The position numbers were made by a program, and so were the translations under genes. Of a stretch of 64,000 bases of DNA, positions 1 through 8,610 are shown in pieces. Source of the stretch: Burkholderia cenocepacia (lineage in GTDB: Bacteria > Pseudomonadota > Gammaproteobacteria > Burkholderiales > Burkholderiaceae); NCBI RefSeq assembly GCF_900446215.1, contig NZ_UAQZ01000015.1, positions 248,001-312,000 on the forward strand. The letters run 5' to 3'. The notes under the pieces were generated by a model. It was not told the DNA's origin and did not search any database. It saw only the letters and a list, made by a program, of their open reading frames with translations. The stretch's first letter is position 1. Each line of letters begins with the position of its first letter.

Positions 1-197
1 GGGATCGGGCGCTGCGGCTCGATCAGCGTGCCGTAGTTGGTCGACCCGCCCTTCGGCTTGATCACGTAATAGGTGAAGTACGACGCGATCATCGGCGCGG
101 CGCACACGAGACCCAGCAGCACGAGCATCCAGCGGCCGCGCTTGCGGGCCGCGGGCGACATCGGCGCAGCGGCCGGACCCTGACGTGGAGATTGCAT
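1..197 (-). CDS. Cytochrome oxidase-linked membrane protein, N-terminal part
   Basis: The gene starts at the ATG at 197 and runs off the left edge, so about 65 residues are visible. The protein opens with a basic Pro/Ala-rich tail, then one hydrophobic segment at about residues 24-46, then a tail beginning KPKGG. It lies 60 bp downstream of the SURF1 gene on the same strand. Small single-span proteins in this place, between SURF1 and the heme A/SCO genes, are usual in Burkholderiales oxidase loci. A role in oxidase biogenesis is inferred from position only; no catalytic motif is visible. Confidence 0.7.
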   Translation of the reverse strand, partial: MQSPRQGPAAAPMSPAARKRGRWMLVLLGLVCAAPMIASYFTYYVIKPKGGSTNYGTLIEPQRPI

Positions 198-257
198 GGA
201 CAAATCAGACCTCTCGAAACGAACCCGCGGCGCGCTCGCCGCGTCCTGGCATGACGC

Positions 258-971
258 TCACGCGCCGGCCGACTTCTTCGCCGCACGCCGCGCGGCGTAC
301 AGCCCGAAGCCGAGCGCGGCCGCCGCCATCGCCCACCACTGAAACATGTAACCGTAATTGCGCTCGACGCCGGTCGTCGCCGCCGGCCAGTCGCGCACGA
401 GTTTGTCGCCGTCGTCGCTCGTCTGCTGGATCACGAACGGCTGCAGCGGCAGCCCGGTTTCCTTCGCATACGCGGCGACGTCGAGGTTCTGCCGGATCTT
501 CTGATGCGCGGCCGACCCGCCTTCGCCGAGCTCGAACGCGCGCGACGCATCGGCGCGCGCGATGCCGACGATCTCGACGTCGCCCGCCGGCGTCGCGAAC
601 GGCTCGATCGCCGTGCGATCGGCGATATTGCGCGGCAGCCACCCGCGGTTCACGAGCACGACGCCGCCGCCCGTGAGTTTAAACGGCATCACGACGTAAA
701 AACCCGGCTGGTCGTTATACGGCCGATTGTCGAGGAACACCGCTTGCTCGGGCATGAAACGGCCCTTTGCCCGCACGCGATGAAACTCGATCGACGCGAG
801 CGGAACCGGCTGCGCGCCGATGTCGACAGGGGCCGCCTGCTCGTAGCGCTCGATGCTCGCCTGCAGCGCTTCCTTCTGGTGCGCGCGGTCGCGCTGCCAG
901 AAACCGAGACGGATCGTGACGGCGACGACGACGAGGATCAGCAACGCGGGCAGCCAGCGGATCTTCATCAT
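258..971 (-). CDS. SURF1 family cytochrome oxidase assembly protein
   Basis: A 237-residue protein with the SURF1 layout: a membrane segment at the N-terminus (about residues 6-23), followed by the typical GFWQ-RA-K motif, a periplasmic domain with VNRGW, and a second membrane helix near the C-terminus ending in a basic tail. SURF1 proteins help insert heme a3 into subunit I of heme-copper oxidases. The frame stays open upstream to 1436, but there it crosses the small opposite-strand gene. The tandem ATGs at 971 and 968 begin the recognisable family N-terminus, so I start at 971. It follows ctaE in the oxidase cluster. Confidence 0.9.
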   Translation of the reverse strand: MMKIRWLPALLILVVVAVTIRLGFWQRDRAHQKEALQASIERYEQAAPVDIGAQPVPLASIEFHRVRAKGRFMPEQAVFLDNRPYNDQPGFYVVMPFKLTGGGVVLVNRGWLPRNIADRTAIEPFATPAGDVEIVGIARADASRAFELGEGGSAAHQKIRQNLDVAAYAKETGLPLQPFVIQQTSDDGDKLVRDWPAATTGVERNYGYMFQWWAMAAAALGFGLYAARRAAKKSAGA

Positions 972-1052
972 GCGGCCCGCCCGGCACCTGCGCGAAAGCG
1001 AAGTGCGATAATTATCCTCTTCCTTTCGAATTGCCGTCGTCCGGTTCGTGTC

Positions 1053-1262
1053 ATGCACATACTCGTTCCCATCGCCTTCGTCCTCATCATTGCCAGCATG
1101 GGCTCGGCGCTCTACTTCATGATGCACGACCGCGGCCATACGAAGCGCATGGTCTGGTCGCTCGCCACCCGCGTCGGGCTGTCGGTGTCGCTGTTCCTGC
1201 TCATCCTGTTCGCGAACTGGATGGGCTGGATCCATTCGACCGGCCTGCCGATCGGGCGTTGA
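1053..1262 (+). CDS. DUF2909 twin-transmembrane small protein
   Basis: A 69-residue protein made of two membrane helices (about residues 3-23 and 40-60) joined by a short basic loop rich in His, Arg and Lys, ending in GLPIGR. This matches the DUF2909 'twin transmembrane' family found beside cytochrome oxidase genes in betaproteobacteria. Function is unknown. It is the only gene in the oxidase locus on the plus strand, lying between ctaE and SURF1, so it needs its own promoter. The start at 1053 is the first ATG that gives the whole first helix. Confidence 0.8.
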   Translation: MHILVPIAFVLIIASMGSALYFMMHDRGHTKRMVWSLATRVGLSVSLFLLILFANWMGWIHSTGLPIGR

Positions 1263-1320
1263 TGCCGTTGCCGCGCCGGCCGCTGTGACATTTCGCCGCA
1301 CGGCCGCGCCACCAAGCAAA

Positions 1321-1349
1321 AGCGCCGCCTGACTGAGTCGCGGCGGCGC
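1321..1349 (-). terminator. Possible second hairpin downstream of ctaE
   Basis: Arms GCGCCGCC and GGCGGCGC flank a 12-base loop. Read on the minus strand the stem is followed by TTTTGCTT. It lies some 50 bp beyond the stronger ctaE hairpin, and may be a back-up terminator or may stop antisense reading into the small plus-strand gene. Confidence 0.4.
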
Positions 1350-1400
1350 CAGGGTGGTGTCGCTCGCGGCTTCGCCGCCGCGCGCTCGACACCAATGAAA

Positions 1401-1428
1401 ACGGCCCGCGCATTGCTGCGCGGGCCGT
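1401..1428 (-). terminator. Rho-independent terminator of the ctaE operon segment
   Basis: A perfect 12-bp stem (ACGGCCCGCGCA with its complement) and the loop TTGC begin 9 bp after the ctaE stop. On the minus strand the stem is followed by TTTTCATT, a short U-tract. This suggests that much of the transcript from ctaC through ctaE ends here and that SURF1 is read by read-through or from another promoter. Confidence 0.75.
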
Positions 1429-1436
1429 CGTTCCAT

Positions 1437-2294
1437 TTACAGCCAGTAGACGACGACGTACAGGCCGAGCCAGACGACGTCGACGAAGTGCCAGTACCAC
1501 GCGGCGCCTTCGAAGGCGAAGTGGTGATCGGGCTTGAAGTGGCCGCGGATCATGCGCACCAGCACCACCGCGAGCATCGTGCCGCCGAGGAACACGTGGA
1601 AGCCGTGGAAGCCCGTCAGCAGGAAGAACGTCGAACCGTACACGCCCGAGTTCAGCGTCAGGTTCAGTTCGTTGTACGCGTGGTAGTACTCGAAGCCCTG
1701 CAGGAACAGGAAGCAGATACCGAACACGAGCGTCGCGGCCAGCCACGCGATCGCCTTCTTGCGATGATCGTCACGCAGCGCGTGGTGCGAGATCGTCAGC
1801 GTCACGCCCGAAGACAGCAGGAACGCGGTGTTCAGCGTCGGGACCGGCCACGGGCCCATCGTCTTGAAGTGACCGGCGAGCGCGGCGGGGCCTTCGTTCG
1901 GCCACACGGCGGAGAAGTCCGGCCAGATCAGCTTGTAGTCGAGGCTGCCGAGCTGGTGCAGCGCGATTTCACGCGCATAGAACAGCGCGCCGAAGAACGC
2001 GCCGAAGAACATCACTTCCGAGAAGATGAACCAGCTCATGCTCCAGCGGTACGACTTGTCGACGTTCTTGCCGTAATGACCGCCTTCCGATTCGGCGATC
2101 GCGTCGCCGAACCAGTGATACAGCGTGAAGAGCAACCACAGCAGGCCGAGCAGCGCCGTAAACGGCGCCCAGTCGTGACCGTTGATCCACAGCGCTACCG
2201 AGCCGAGCATGACCAGCAGGCCGATGGCCGCGCTGATCGGATGCTGCGACGGATGCGGCACGAAATAGTACGGGGTCTGGTTTTGACCGCTCAT
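1437..2294 (-). CDS. ctaE: Cytochrome c oxidase subunit III
   Basis: A 285-residue membrane protein with about seven hydrophobic segments. It has subunit III hallmarks: an early YYFVPHPSQHP stretch, the SEVMFFGAFF helix, and the C-terminal HFVDVVWL segment before the last helix. Subunit III stabilises the catalytic core and the proton path of aa3-type oxidase in the inner membrane. GGAG lies 8 nt before the ATG. The gene is the last of the ctaC-D-G-E series and is followed by a strong hairpin. Confidence 0.97.
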   Translation of the reverse strand: MSGQNQTPYYFVPHPSQHPISAAIGLLVMLGSVALWINGHDWAPFTALLGLLWLLFTLYHWFGDAIAESEGGHYGKNVDKSYRWSMSWFIFSEVMFFGAFFGALFYAREIALHQLGSLDYKLIWPDFSAVWPNEGPAALAGHFKTMGPWPVPTLNTAFLLSSGVTLTISHHALRDDHRKKAIAWLAATLVFGICFLFLQGFEYYHAYNELNLTLNSGVYGSTFFLLTGFHGFHVFLGGTMLAVVLVRMIRGHFKPDHHFAFEGAAWYWHFVDVVWLGLYVVVYWL

Positions 2295-2452
2295 GCTTGA
2301 TTCTCCACTTCAGTCCAATTTGTGTACCGGAAACCGCTCCGGCTTTATTTCTTGCGCGGCGAGACCGCCACCGCTCTTTCCTGCACGCCGCGCCGTGGCG
2401 CCGCGCACTGCATTCTTTCGTCGCCGCGGGCCGCTAGCCGCTAACTGCGCCC

Positions 2453-2653
2453 TCAACCCACGACGGCACGCACGATCAGGATCAGCACGCCGATGAACAC
2501 GCCGGCCGCGATCAACGCGACGATCAGCACGTGCAGCGGATTGAGCTGCGTCGCGTCGGCCTCCAGGTCGCGCCGCTTGCGCACCCCGAAGAACGACCAC
2601 AGCACCGCTTTCAGCGCCTGACCGAACGTACCGCTCCGCTTGACCTCCGTCAT
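2453..2653 (-). CDS. DUF2970 membrane protein
   Basis: A 66-residue protein with a cytosolic N-terminal part containing ALKAVLWSFFGVRKR, typical of DUF2970, and a single C-terminal membrane helix at about residues 40-62. DUF2970 genes are common in betaproteobacterial oxidase operons; no biochemical role is established. It lies between ctaG (16 bp upstream) and ctaE. A longer reading from 2692 would overlap ctaG, so I prefer the ATG at 2653. Confidence 0.85.
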   Translation of the reverse strand: MTEVKRSGTFGQALKAVLWSFFGVRKRRDLEADATQLNPLHVLIVALIAAGVFIGVLILIVRAVVG

Positions 2654-2669
2654 CGCCCCGCCTCCGTCG

Positions 2670-3281
2670 TCATGCATCCGGCTTCGCCGCACCCTGCGCC
2701 GCCGCCGTACTCCGCTGCGCCGGGGCCGGCGTGGCCGGGGTATTCAGCTCGAAGAACGTGTACGACAGCGTGATCGTCTTCACGTCCTTCGGCAATTTCG
2801 GGTCGATCACGAACACCACCGGCATCTTGCGCGACTCGTTCGCGGTCAGCGTCTGCTGCGTGAAGCAAAAGCACTCGATCTTCTTGAAGAACTCCGTCGC
2901 CTGCTTCGGCGCGTAGCTCGGAATCGCCTGCGCGACGACCGGCCGGCCCTGCCCGTTCGTCACGTCGTACACGATCGTCGTCAGTTCGCCCGGATGCACG
3001 TCGAGACTGTTGTGCTCCGGCTTGAAGCCGAGCGGCCCGCGCGCGTTCGCATCGAACTCGACCGACACCGTGCGGCTGTAGTCGACCTGCGAGTTCTTCA
3101 CCTCGCGCTCGCTGACATCGCGCTGCACCAGGTTGTTGATGCCGGTGATCTGGCAGATCGCCCGATACATCGGGATCAGCGCGAAGCCGAAACCGAACAT
3201 CAGCCCGGCCACGACGAAGAGCTTCACCAGCATCGAACGATTGAACGCGCGATCCGCGGCGCCCTCTTCCGGCTTCGACAT
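2670..3281 (-). CDS. ctaG: Cytochrome c oxidase assembly protein (Cox11 type)
   Basis: A 203-residue protein with an N-terminal membrane anchor (about residues 17-37) and a periplasmic beta-barrel domain. The copper-binding CFCF motif sits in 'KIECFCFTQQTL', the signature of Cox11/CtaG. The family delivers copper to the CuB site of oxidase subunit I. The MYRAICQITG sequence after the anchor is also typical. The C-terminus has an Ala/Pro-rich tail of about 25 residues. It lies between the small assembly gene and DUF2970. Confidence 0.96.
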   Translation of the reverse strand: MSKPEEGAADRAFNRSMLVKLFVVAGLMFGFGFALIPMYRAICQITGINNLVQRDVSEREVKNSQVDYSRTVSVEFDANARGPLGFKPEHNSLDVHPGELTTIVYDVTNGQGRPVVAQAIPSYAPKQATEFFKKIECFCFTQQTLTANESRKMPVVFVIDPKLPKDVKTITLSYTFFELNTPATPAPAQRSTAAAQGAAKPDA

Positions 3282-3316
3282 ACGACGACTTCCTCGCTAC
3301 TGCGTCAGTTACTGCA

Positions 3317-3457
3317 TCAGTGGGTGGACAGCCACCACTGCTTGATCACGACACCCACAAAAAAAACGGCGGCGATGACGAGCAGGGTGAGGCCGAGCCG
3401 CTTGTTGCCCGCGCGGATCTGCTCGGGCGTTCGTCTTTCTTGTGGATTCCGGGTCAT
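3317..3457 (-). CDS. Cytochrome oxidase small assembly protein, 46 residues
   Basis: A short gene in the gap between ctaD and ctaG. The product starts MTRNPQERRTPEQIRAGN, then has one membrane helix at about residues 21-38, and ends KQWWLSTH. Its basic N-terminus followed by one helix matches the short 'cytochrome oxidase small assembly protein' annotated at this place in Burkholderia. The function is unproven. It is easily missed by gene finders because of its size. Confidence 0.75.
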   Translation of the reverse strand: MTRNPQERRTPEQIRAGNKRLGLTLLVIAAVFFVGVVIKQWWLSTH

Positions 3458-3537
3458 CTGAAACTTCGCTGAAACTTCCGTTTCGCGCCCGCCGCGCCTG
3501 CCTGCGCGGCAGGCAGCGGCGGAACGCTAGGTGAAAC

Positions 3538-5145
3538 TTATTCGACGTGCGGCGGTTGCTCGAACGTGTGGAACGGAGCCGGGCTCGGGACCGTCCACTC
3601 GAGGCCCGTCGCGCCATCCCACGGCTTGTCCGACGCCTTTTCCAGCTCGCCGCCGCCACGGTAGGCCGGCAGCGCGACCGCGAACAGGAAGTACACCTGC
3701 GCGAGGCCGAAGCCGAATGCACCGATCGTCGCCACCTGGTTGAAGTCCGTGAACTGCGCCGGGTAGTCCGCATAGCGGCGCGGCATGCCCGCGAGACCGA
3801 CGAAGTGCATCGGGAAGAACGTCAGGTTGAAGAAGATCATCGACGCCCAGAAGTGGATCTTGCCGCGCGTCTCGTTGTACATCCAGCCCGTCCACTTCGG
3901 CGCCCAGTAGTACCAGCCCGAGAACAGCGCGAACAGCGAGCCGGCCACCAGCACGTAGTGGAAGTGCGCGACCACGAAGTAGGTGCCGTGATACTGGATG
4001 TCGAGCGGCGCCATCGCGAGCATCAGGCCCGTCAGGCCGCCGAACGTGAACACGAACAGGAAGCCGATCGCGAACAGCATCGGGGTTTCGAACGTCATCG
4101 AGCCGCGCCACATCGTCGCGAGCCAGTTGAACACCTTCACGCCCGTCGGCACCGCGATCAGCATCGTCGCGTACATGAAGAACAGCTGGCCGGTGACCGG
4201 CATGCCCGTGGCGAACATGTGGTGCGCCCAGACCATGAACGACAGGATCGCGATCGACGCCGTCGCGTACACCATCGAGCTATAGCCGAACAGCGTCTTG
4301 CGTGCGAACGCCGGGATCACCTGCGACACGATCCCGAACGCCGGCAGAATCATGATGTACACCTCGGGGTGGCCGAAGAACCAGAAGATGTGCTGGTACA
4401 TCACCGGGTCGCCGCCGCCTGCCGCATTGAAGAACGACGTGCCGAAGTGGCGGTCGAACAGCACCATCGTGATCGCGCCTGCCAGAACCGGCATCACGGC
4501 GATCAGCAGGTACGCGGTGATCAGCCACGTCCACGCGAACATCGGCATCTTCATCAGCGTCATGCCCGGTGCGCGCATGTTCAGGATCGTCACGACGATG
4601 TTGATCCCGCCCATGATCGACGATGCGCCCATGATGTGGACCGCGAAGATCGCGAAGTCCATGCCCGGGCCCATCTGCGTCGACAGCGGTGCGTACAGCG
4701 TCCAGCCGGCCGCCGTCGCGCCGCCCGGCGCGAAGAACGAACCGACCAGCAGCACGGCCGCGACCGGCAGCAGCCAGAAGCTGAAGTTGTTCATCCGCGC
4801 GAACGCCATGTCGGATGCGCCGATCTGCAGCGGAATCATCCAGTTCGCGAAGCCGACGAACGCCGGCATGATCGCGCCGAACACCATGATCAGGCCGTGC
4901 ATCGTCGTGAGTTCGTTGAAGAACTCCGGACGCATGATCTGCAGGCCCGGCTCGAACAGCTCGGCACGGATGCCGAGTGCCATCACGCCGCCCGACAGGA
5001 ACATGATGAACGAGAACAGCAGGTACAGCGTACCGATGTCCTTGTGGTTGGTGGCGAACAGCCAGCGACGCCAGCCGTGCGGGGCTTCGTGCGCGTGGTC
5101 GTCGTGCGCGTGGTCCGCGGCTACGTCGTGCCCGATGCTAGACAT
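3538..5145 (-). CDS. ctaD: Cytochrome c oxidase subunit I
   Basis: A 535-residue catalytic subunit with about 12 membrane helices. The CuB/Tyr-His motif is in 'WFFGHPEVYIMILPAFG', the two His of the CuB site occur in 'VWAHHMF', and the heme ligand helix reads 'YFVVAHFHYVL'. It reduces oxygen at the heme a3-CuB centre and pumps protons in the inner membrane. The N-terminal tail is rich in His and Asp (DHAHDDHAHEAPH), which is common in this family. GGAG lies 6 nt before the ATG. It follows ctaC by 43 bp. Confidence 0.98.
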   Translation of the reverse strand: MSSIGHDVAADHAHDDHAHEAPHGWRRWLFATNHKDIGTLYLLFSFIMFLSGGVMALGIRAELFEPGLQIMRPEFFNELTTMHGLIMVFGAIMPAFVGFANWMIPLQIGASDMAFARMNNFSFWLLPVAAVLLVGSFFAPGGATAAGWTLYAPLSTQMGPGMDFAIFAVHIMGASSIMGGINIVVTILNMRAPGMTLMKMPMFAWTWLITAYLLIAVMPVLAGAITMVLFDRHFGTSFFNAAGGGDPVMYQHIFWFFGHPEVYIMILPAFGIVSQVIPAFARKTLFGYSSMVYATASIAILSFMVWAHHMFATGMPVTGQLFFMYATMLIAVPTGVKVFNWLATMWRGSMTFETPMLFAIGFLFVFTFGGLTGLMLAMAPLDIQYHGTYFVVAHFHYVLVAGSLFALFSGWYYWAPKWTGWMYNETRGKIHFWASMIFFNLTFFPMHFVGLAGMPRRYADYPAQFTDFNQVATIGAFGFGLAQVYFLFAVALPAYRGGGELEKASDKPWDGATGLEWTVPSPAPFHTFEQPPHVE

Positions 5146-5188
5146 GAGAATCTCCTAATGCGAATACGTCGACTAACTCAGCGACACG

Positions 5189-6763
5189 TCAAGCCGCCGG
5201 GCCGATCTCGACACGCCGGGCTTCCTTCGCGTCAGCCCCGCCCGTGATCGTTTCCGGCTTTTTGAGAATAATGTGGTCTTCCGCCACGCCTGCTGCCTTC
5301 AGCGCATCGCGCACGGCCTGCGCCCGATGCTTCGCCAGTTCGGCGTTCGCGTCGGCCGAGCCCGTCTTGTCGGTGAAGCCCGACAGCGCGAGCTTCGCGT
5401 CCGGATGTGCCTTCGCATAGTCGGCCGCGGCGGCGATCGCCGCTTTCGCGTCGGCCGGCAGCACGCTCTTGCCCGTCTCGAAGTAGATCGTCGACAGCGC
5501 GGCCGATGCCGCTGCCGCCGGCTGCTCGGCGCCCGACGCGGCTTGCGCCGGCGCCGAAGCCGCTTCCGCCGGGGCCGCTGCCGTTGCCGCGCCTGCCGTG
5601 TCTTCCGGCAGCTTGCCGTTGCGTGCGTCGGCCACTTGCTTCGGCTGCAGCAGGTCGTTCTTGTGGTTGCCCCACGAGTTGCGTTCGTACGTGACGACCG
5701 AAGCGATGTCGAGGTCCGACAGCGACGCCCACGACGGCATCGCGCCCTTGCCGTGCAGCACGCGCTCGACGTGCGCGGCGATCGGGCCGTTCACGATCGG
5801 GCTGCCGTCCATCGCCGGGAATGCGCCGAGGCCCTTGCCGTTCACCTGGTGGCAGGCCGCGCAGTTCGCCTTGTAGACTTCCTCGCCGTGCGCGACGAGT
5901 TCGGCCATCGTGTAGACCTTGTTCGGGTCGACCGCCGCGCTGGCCAGCTTGGCCTTCTGCGCCGTCACCCACTTCGCGTAGTCGTCGTCCGACAGGACTT
6001 CGACGACGACCGGCATGTACGCGTGCTCCTTGCCGCACAGCTCGGTACAGAAGCCGCGGAACGTGCCGACCTTGTCGGCCTTGAACCACGTGTCGCGCAC
6101 GAAGCCGGGGATCGCATCCTGCTTCACGCCGAACGCGGGCACGTACCACGAGTGGACGACGTCGTTCGCGGTCGTGATGATGCGGATCTTCTTGTTGACC
6201 GGCACGACGAGCGGATTGTCGACTTCCTGCAGATAGGTGTCGGTGATCGGCTTCTTGCCCATCACTTCGTCGCGCGGGGTGGTCAGCGTCGACAGGAAGC
6301 CGATGCCCTCGCCCGGGCCCTTCACGTAGTCGTAGCCCCACTTCCACTGGTAGCCGGTGACCTTGATCGTGAGATCGGCGTTCGTCGTGTCCTTCATCGC
6401 GACGACGGCCTTCGTCGCCGGCAGCGCCATCAGCACGACGATGACGAACGGCACGATCGTCCAGATGATCTCGACGGTCGTGCTTTCATGGAAATTGGCG
6501 GCCTTGTGGCCCTTGGATTTGCGGTGCGCGAAGATCGAATAGAACATCACGCCGAACACGCCGACGAAGATCACCGTACACAGGATCAGCATCATCGTGT
6601 GGAGATCGTAGAGCTCCTCGGCGATCTTCGTGACAGGCGGCTGAAAGTTGATCTCGTTGACACGGGGGCCGCCCGGGCTATCACCGACCGCCAGGGCCGC
6701 ACCGGCAAAGAGCAATCCGCTGCATGCCAGCACGCCCGTGAGGGCTCGCTTGATTGTTTTCAT
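5189..6763 (-). CDS. ctaC: Cytochrome c oxidase subunit II with cytochrome c and OmpA-like domains
   Basis: A 524-residue protein. In order it has a signal peptide, two membrane helices (about residues 50-115), a CuA domain with 'VHSWYVPAFG' and 'CTELCGKEHAYM', a heme c domain with CAACH, an Ala/Pro/Glu linker, and a C-terminal domain of about 100 residues. That last domain has the OmpA/MotB pattern: IYFETGKSVLPADA, then LSGFTDKTGSADANAELAKHRA. Subunit II accepts electrons from cytochrome c. The OmpA-like end could bind peptidoglycan. I chose the ATG at 6763 because AAGGA lies 7 nt upstream; an ATG at 6787 lacks a site. Confidence 0.95.
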   Translation of the reverse strand: MKTIKRALTGVLACSGLLFAGAALAVGDSPGGPRVNEINFQPPVTKIAEELYDLHTMMLILCTVIFVGVFGVMFYSIFAHRKSKGHKAANFHESTTVEIIWTIVPFVIVVLMALPATKAVVAMKDTTNADLTIKVTGYQWKWGYDYVKGPGEGIGFLSTLTTPRDEVMGKKPITDTYLQEVDNPLVVPVNKKIRIITTANDVVHSWYVPAFGVKQDAIPGFVRDTWFKADKVGTFRGFCTELCGKEHAYMPVVVEVLSDDDYAKWVTAQKAKLASAAVDPNKVYTMAELVAHGEEVYKANCAACHQVNGKGLGAFPAMDGSPIVNGPIAAHVERVLHGKGAMPSWASLSDLDIASVVTYERNSWGNHKNDLLQPKQVADARNGKLPEDTAGAATAAAPAEAASAPAQAASGAEQPAAAASAALSTIYFETGKSVLPADAKAAIAAAADYAKAHPDAKLALSGFTDKTGSADANAELAKHRAQAVRDALKAAGVAEDHIILKKPETITGGADAKEARRVEIGPAA

Positions 6764-6843
6764 AGCATCCTTACCCAAAATTTCCATTCAAACCCTCCCC
6801 CGTCGCAAGCCACCGGCCTCGTCCGGCCGATGACCGCGCCTCG

Positions 6844-7329
6844 TCAGCCGCAGCGCCTGAGCGACACGCGCAGTTCGTCGGCGAACTGCGCACGCTTGTA
6901 CTGCGCGAGATGCTGCCCGATTACGACGGTCTGCCCGCGCGATACAAGCCGAATCGGATCGCGTGGCGTCGCACCCGGCTCGACCCGCACCCAGCGCGGG
7001 TTGAATTCGATCTGCGTGAGCCGCTCCGCATCCATCCGCTCGATCACGAGCCGGTGCGGAAACAGCCTGATGCGCTCGTAATCGACCGCATGGCGAGCAT
7101 AGATCGCAAATGCGACACCCACCGCCAGCAACTCGATTCCGGTGAAGGGCATGACGAGCCAGACCCCTCTCCACATCAGCAACGCCGCGATCGCCAGCGA
7201 GAAGCCCGCGAGCGACGCATAAAACAGCACGAATTGGCGTGGCGACACCGAACAGTTGCGTTTCATGAGCCAGTCTTCGAGGACCGGTTCGCTGTCCGCC
7301 GTCTCCGCCAAAACCCTCGCTGCTTCCAT
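6844..7329 (-). CDS. DUF2244 membrane protein
   Basis: A 161-residue protein with two adjacent membrane helices (about residues 30-70) followed by a soluble part containing 'EFNPRWVRVE' and 'VVIGQHL', which fits DUF2244. This family often lies just upstream of ctaC, as here (80 bp), and is presumed to serve the oxidase, but its role is unknown. The start at 7329 has GAGG 7 nt upstream; longer readings are possible. It probably heads the oxidase operon. Confidence 0.8.
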   Translation of the reverse strand: MEAARVLAETADSEPVLEDWLMKRNCSVSPRQFVLFYASLAGFSLAIAALLMWRGVWLVMPFTGIELLAVGVAFAIYARHAVDYERIRLFPHRLVIERMDAERLTQIEFNPRWVRVEPGATPRDPIRLVSRGQTVVIGQHLAQYKRAQFADELRVSLRRCG

Positions 7330-7563
7330 CGCCGCCTCACGCGAATGGCATGCGATGCATGCCTGCATCGGACTCGTCGCCCCGTATTGCGGGGACCCCG
7401 GGACGACAAGCTGACGCATTATAGGCGGGTTCAATGGCATCCACAAGCAAGCGCCTATCGCCCGCCAAGCCAAGTGCGACAAGCTTTCCGGCCGTTTTTG
7501 GCGCCAATTCGACCCCGCTTTGCGCCGCTAATTTCAGACATAACAAAACCCCTCTTTACCGCT

Positions 7564-8529
7564 TTACCGATTCTTCGGACGCCCCTTGCCGATGTCCTCG
7601 ATGCGCACGATCCCGTGGCCTTCCGCGGTCGTGCGCGGCACGGCCTTCCACGCGTGGCCGTAGATCACCTCGAAGGTCAGCGGGATCGTGCCGTCCTCGC
7701 GCCGGCGCGCGTCCAGCGCGTCGCCGAGCGCCGCGCGAAAGCGTCGCGTCGCGTGCTGCGGCGCCGTGCGCCCGAACGGATAGGCACCCCAGCGGCGCAC
7801 GTCGGCCAGCAGGGAGTCGGGGGATTTGTAGGTGACGGTCAGCACTTCCTGGTCCATCACGGGAATCTCGAAGCCGCTCTCGACGAGCATGTCGCCGAGG
7901 TCGTGCATGTCGACGAAATCGATCACGCGCGCGGCGGGCGGCGCGATGCCGAGCGCCGCTTCGGCGTCCGCGCAGGCCGCGCGCAGCTCGCGCAGCGTGT
8001 CCGGGCCGAGCGTGCTGAACATCAGCAGGCCGTTCACGCGCAGCACGCGCTGCCATTCAGGAAACACCGTATCGGGACGCGAATGCCAGTGGAGCGCGAG
8101 ATTCGACCAGATCAGGTCGAACGCGCCACCGGGAAACGGCAGCGCGGCGAAGTCGGCCTGCGCGACGCGCGGGCCGCGCTGGCCCAGCGCCCGGCCGAGC
8201 GACGCCGGCAGCCAGCGGCGCCAGTTGGTCTGCTCGACCTCGCGCTGGCCGGCCCGCGCGAGCATCGCGCCGGACAGGTCCACGCCGAACACCGGTGCCT
8301 CCGGAAAGCGCGCGCGCAGCGCCGGCAGGTCGTCGCCCGGGCCACAGCCCGCGTCGAGTACGGCCGCGGGGCTCACCTTGATGTATTCGAGGCGCTCGTT
8401 CATCCGCTGCGCGATCTCGCGCGGCAGGAACGCGACCGCATCGAACGTGGCGGCACGGCGGTCGAAGATCCGCCGCAGGCGCCGGGTGTCATTGGCCGGA
8501 CGGCCGGTTGAAGTCGAAGCTGGGGACAT
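7564..8529 (-). CDS. SAM-dependent methyltransferase, BioC-like
   Basis: A 321-residue class I methyltransferase. The SAM-binding motif I is 'VLDAGCGPGDDLP', motif II 'VFGVDLSGAML', and a motif similar to 'FDLIWSNLALHW' follows, as in BioC, the malonyl-ACP O-methyltransferase that starts biotin synthesis. The N-terminus has 'RRIFDRRAATFD', also BioC-like. No other bio genes are adjacent, so the biotin role rests on similarity only. A possible TATACT -10 lies at 8556-8561, about 20 nt upstream of the start region. Confidence 0.75.
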   Translation of the reverse strand: MSPASTSTGRPANDTRRLRRIFDRRAATFDAVAFLPREIAQRMNERLEYIKVSPAAVLDAGCGPGDDLPALRARFPEAPVFGVDLSGAMLARAGQREVEQTNWRRWLPASLGRALGQRGPRVAQADFAALPFPGGAFDLIWSNLALHWHSRPDTVFPEWQRVLRVNGLLMFSTLGPDTLRELRAACADAEAALGIAPPAARVIDFVDMHDLGDMLVESGFEIPVMDQEVLTVTYKSPDSLLADVRRWGAYPFGRTAPQHATRRFRAALGDALDARRREDGTIPLTFEVIYGHAWKAVPRTTAEGHGIVRIEDIGKGRPKNR

Positions 8530-8610
8530 GTCGGGCACACTGGCGAAGAGCCCGAAGTATACTCGCTCGCCTCGCAAGCTTCATTGAGGCGGCGTGCCAG
8601 GAGTGTTGCG

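Noticed and set aside
258-1436. SURF1 starting far upstream at 1436 (392 codons)
   Set aside because: The extra part overlaps the plus-strand DUF2909 gene and the ctaE terminator and has no family match; the ATG at 971 begins the usual N-terminus.
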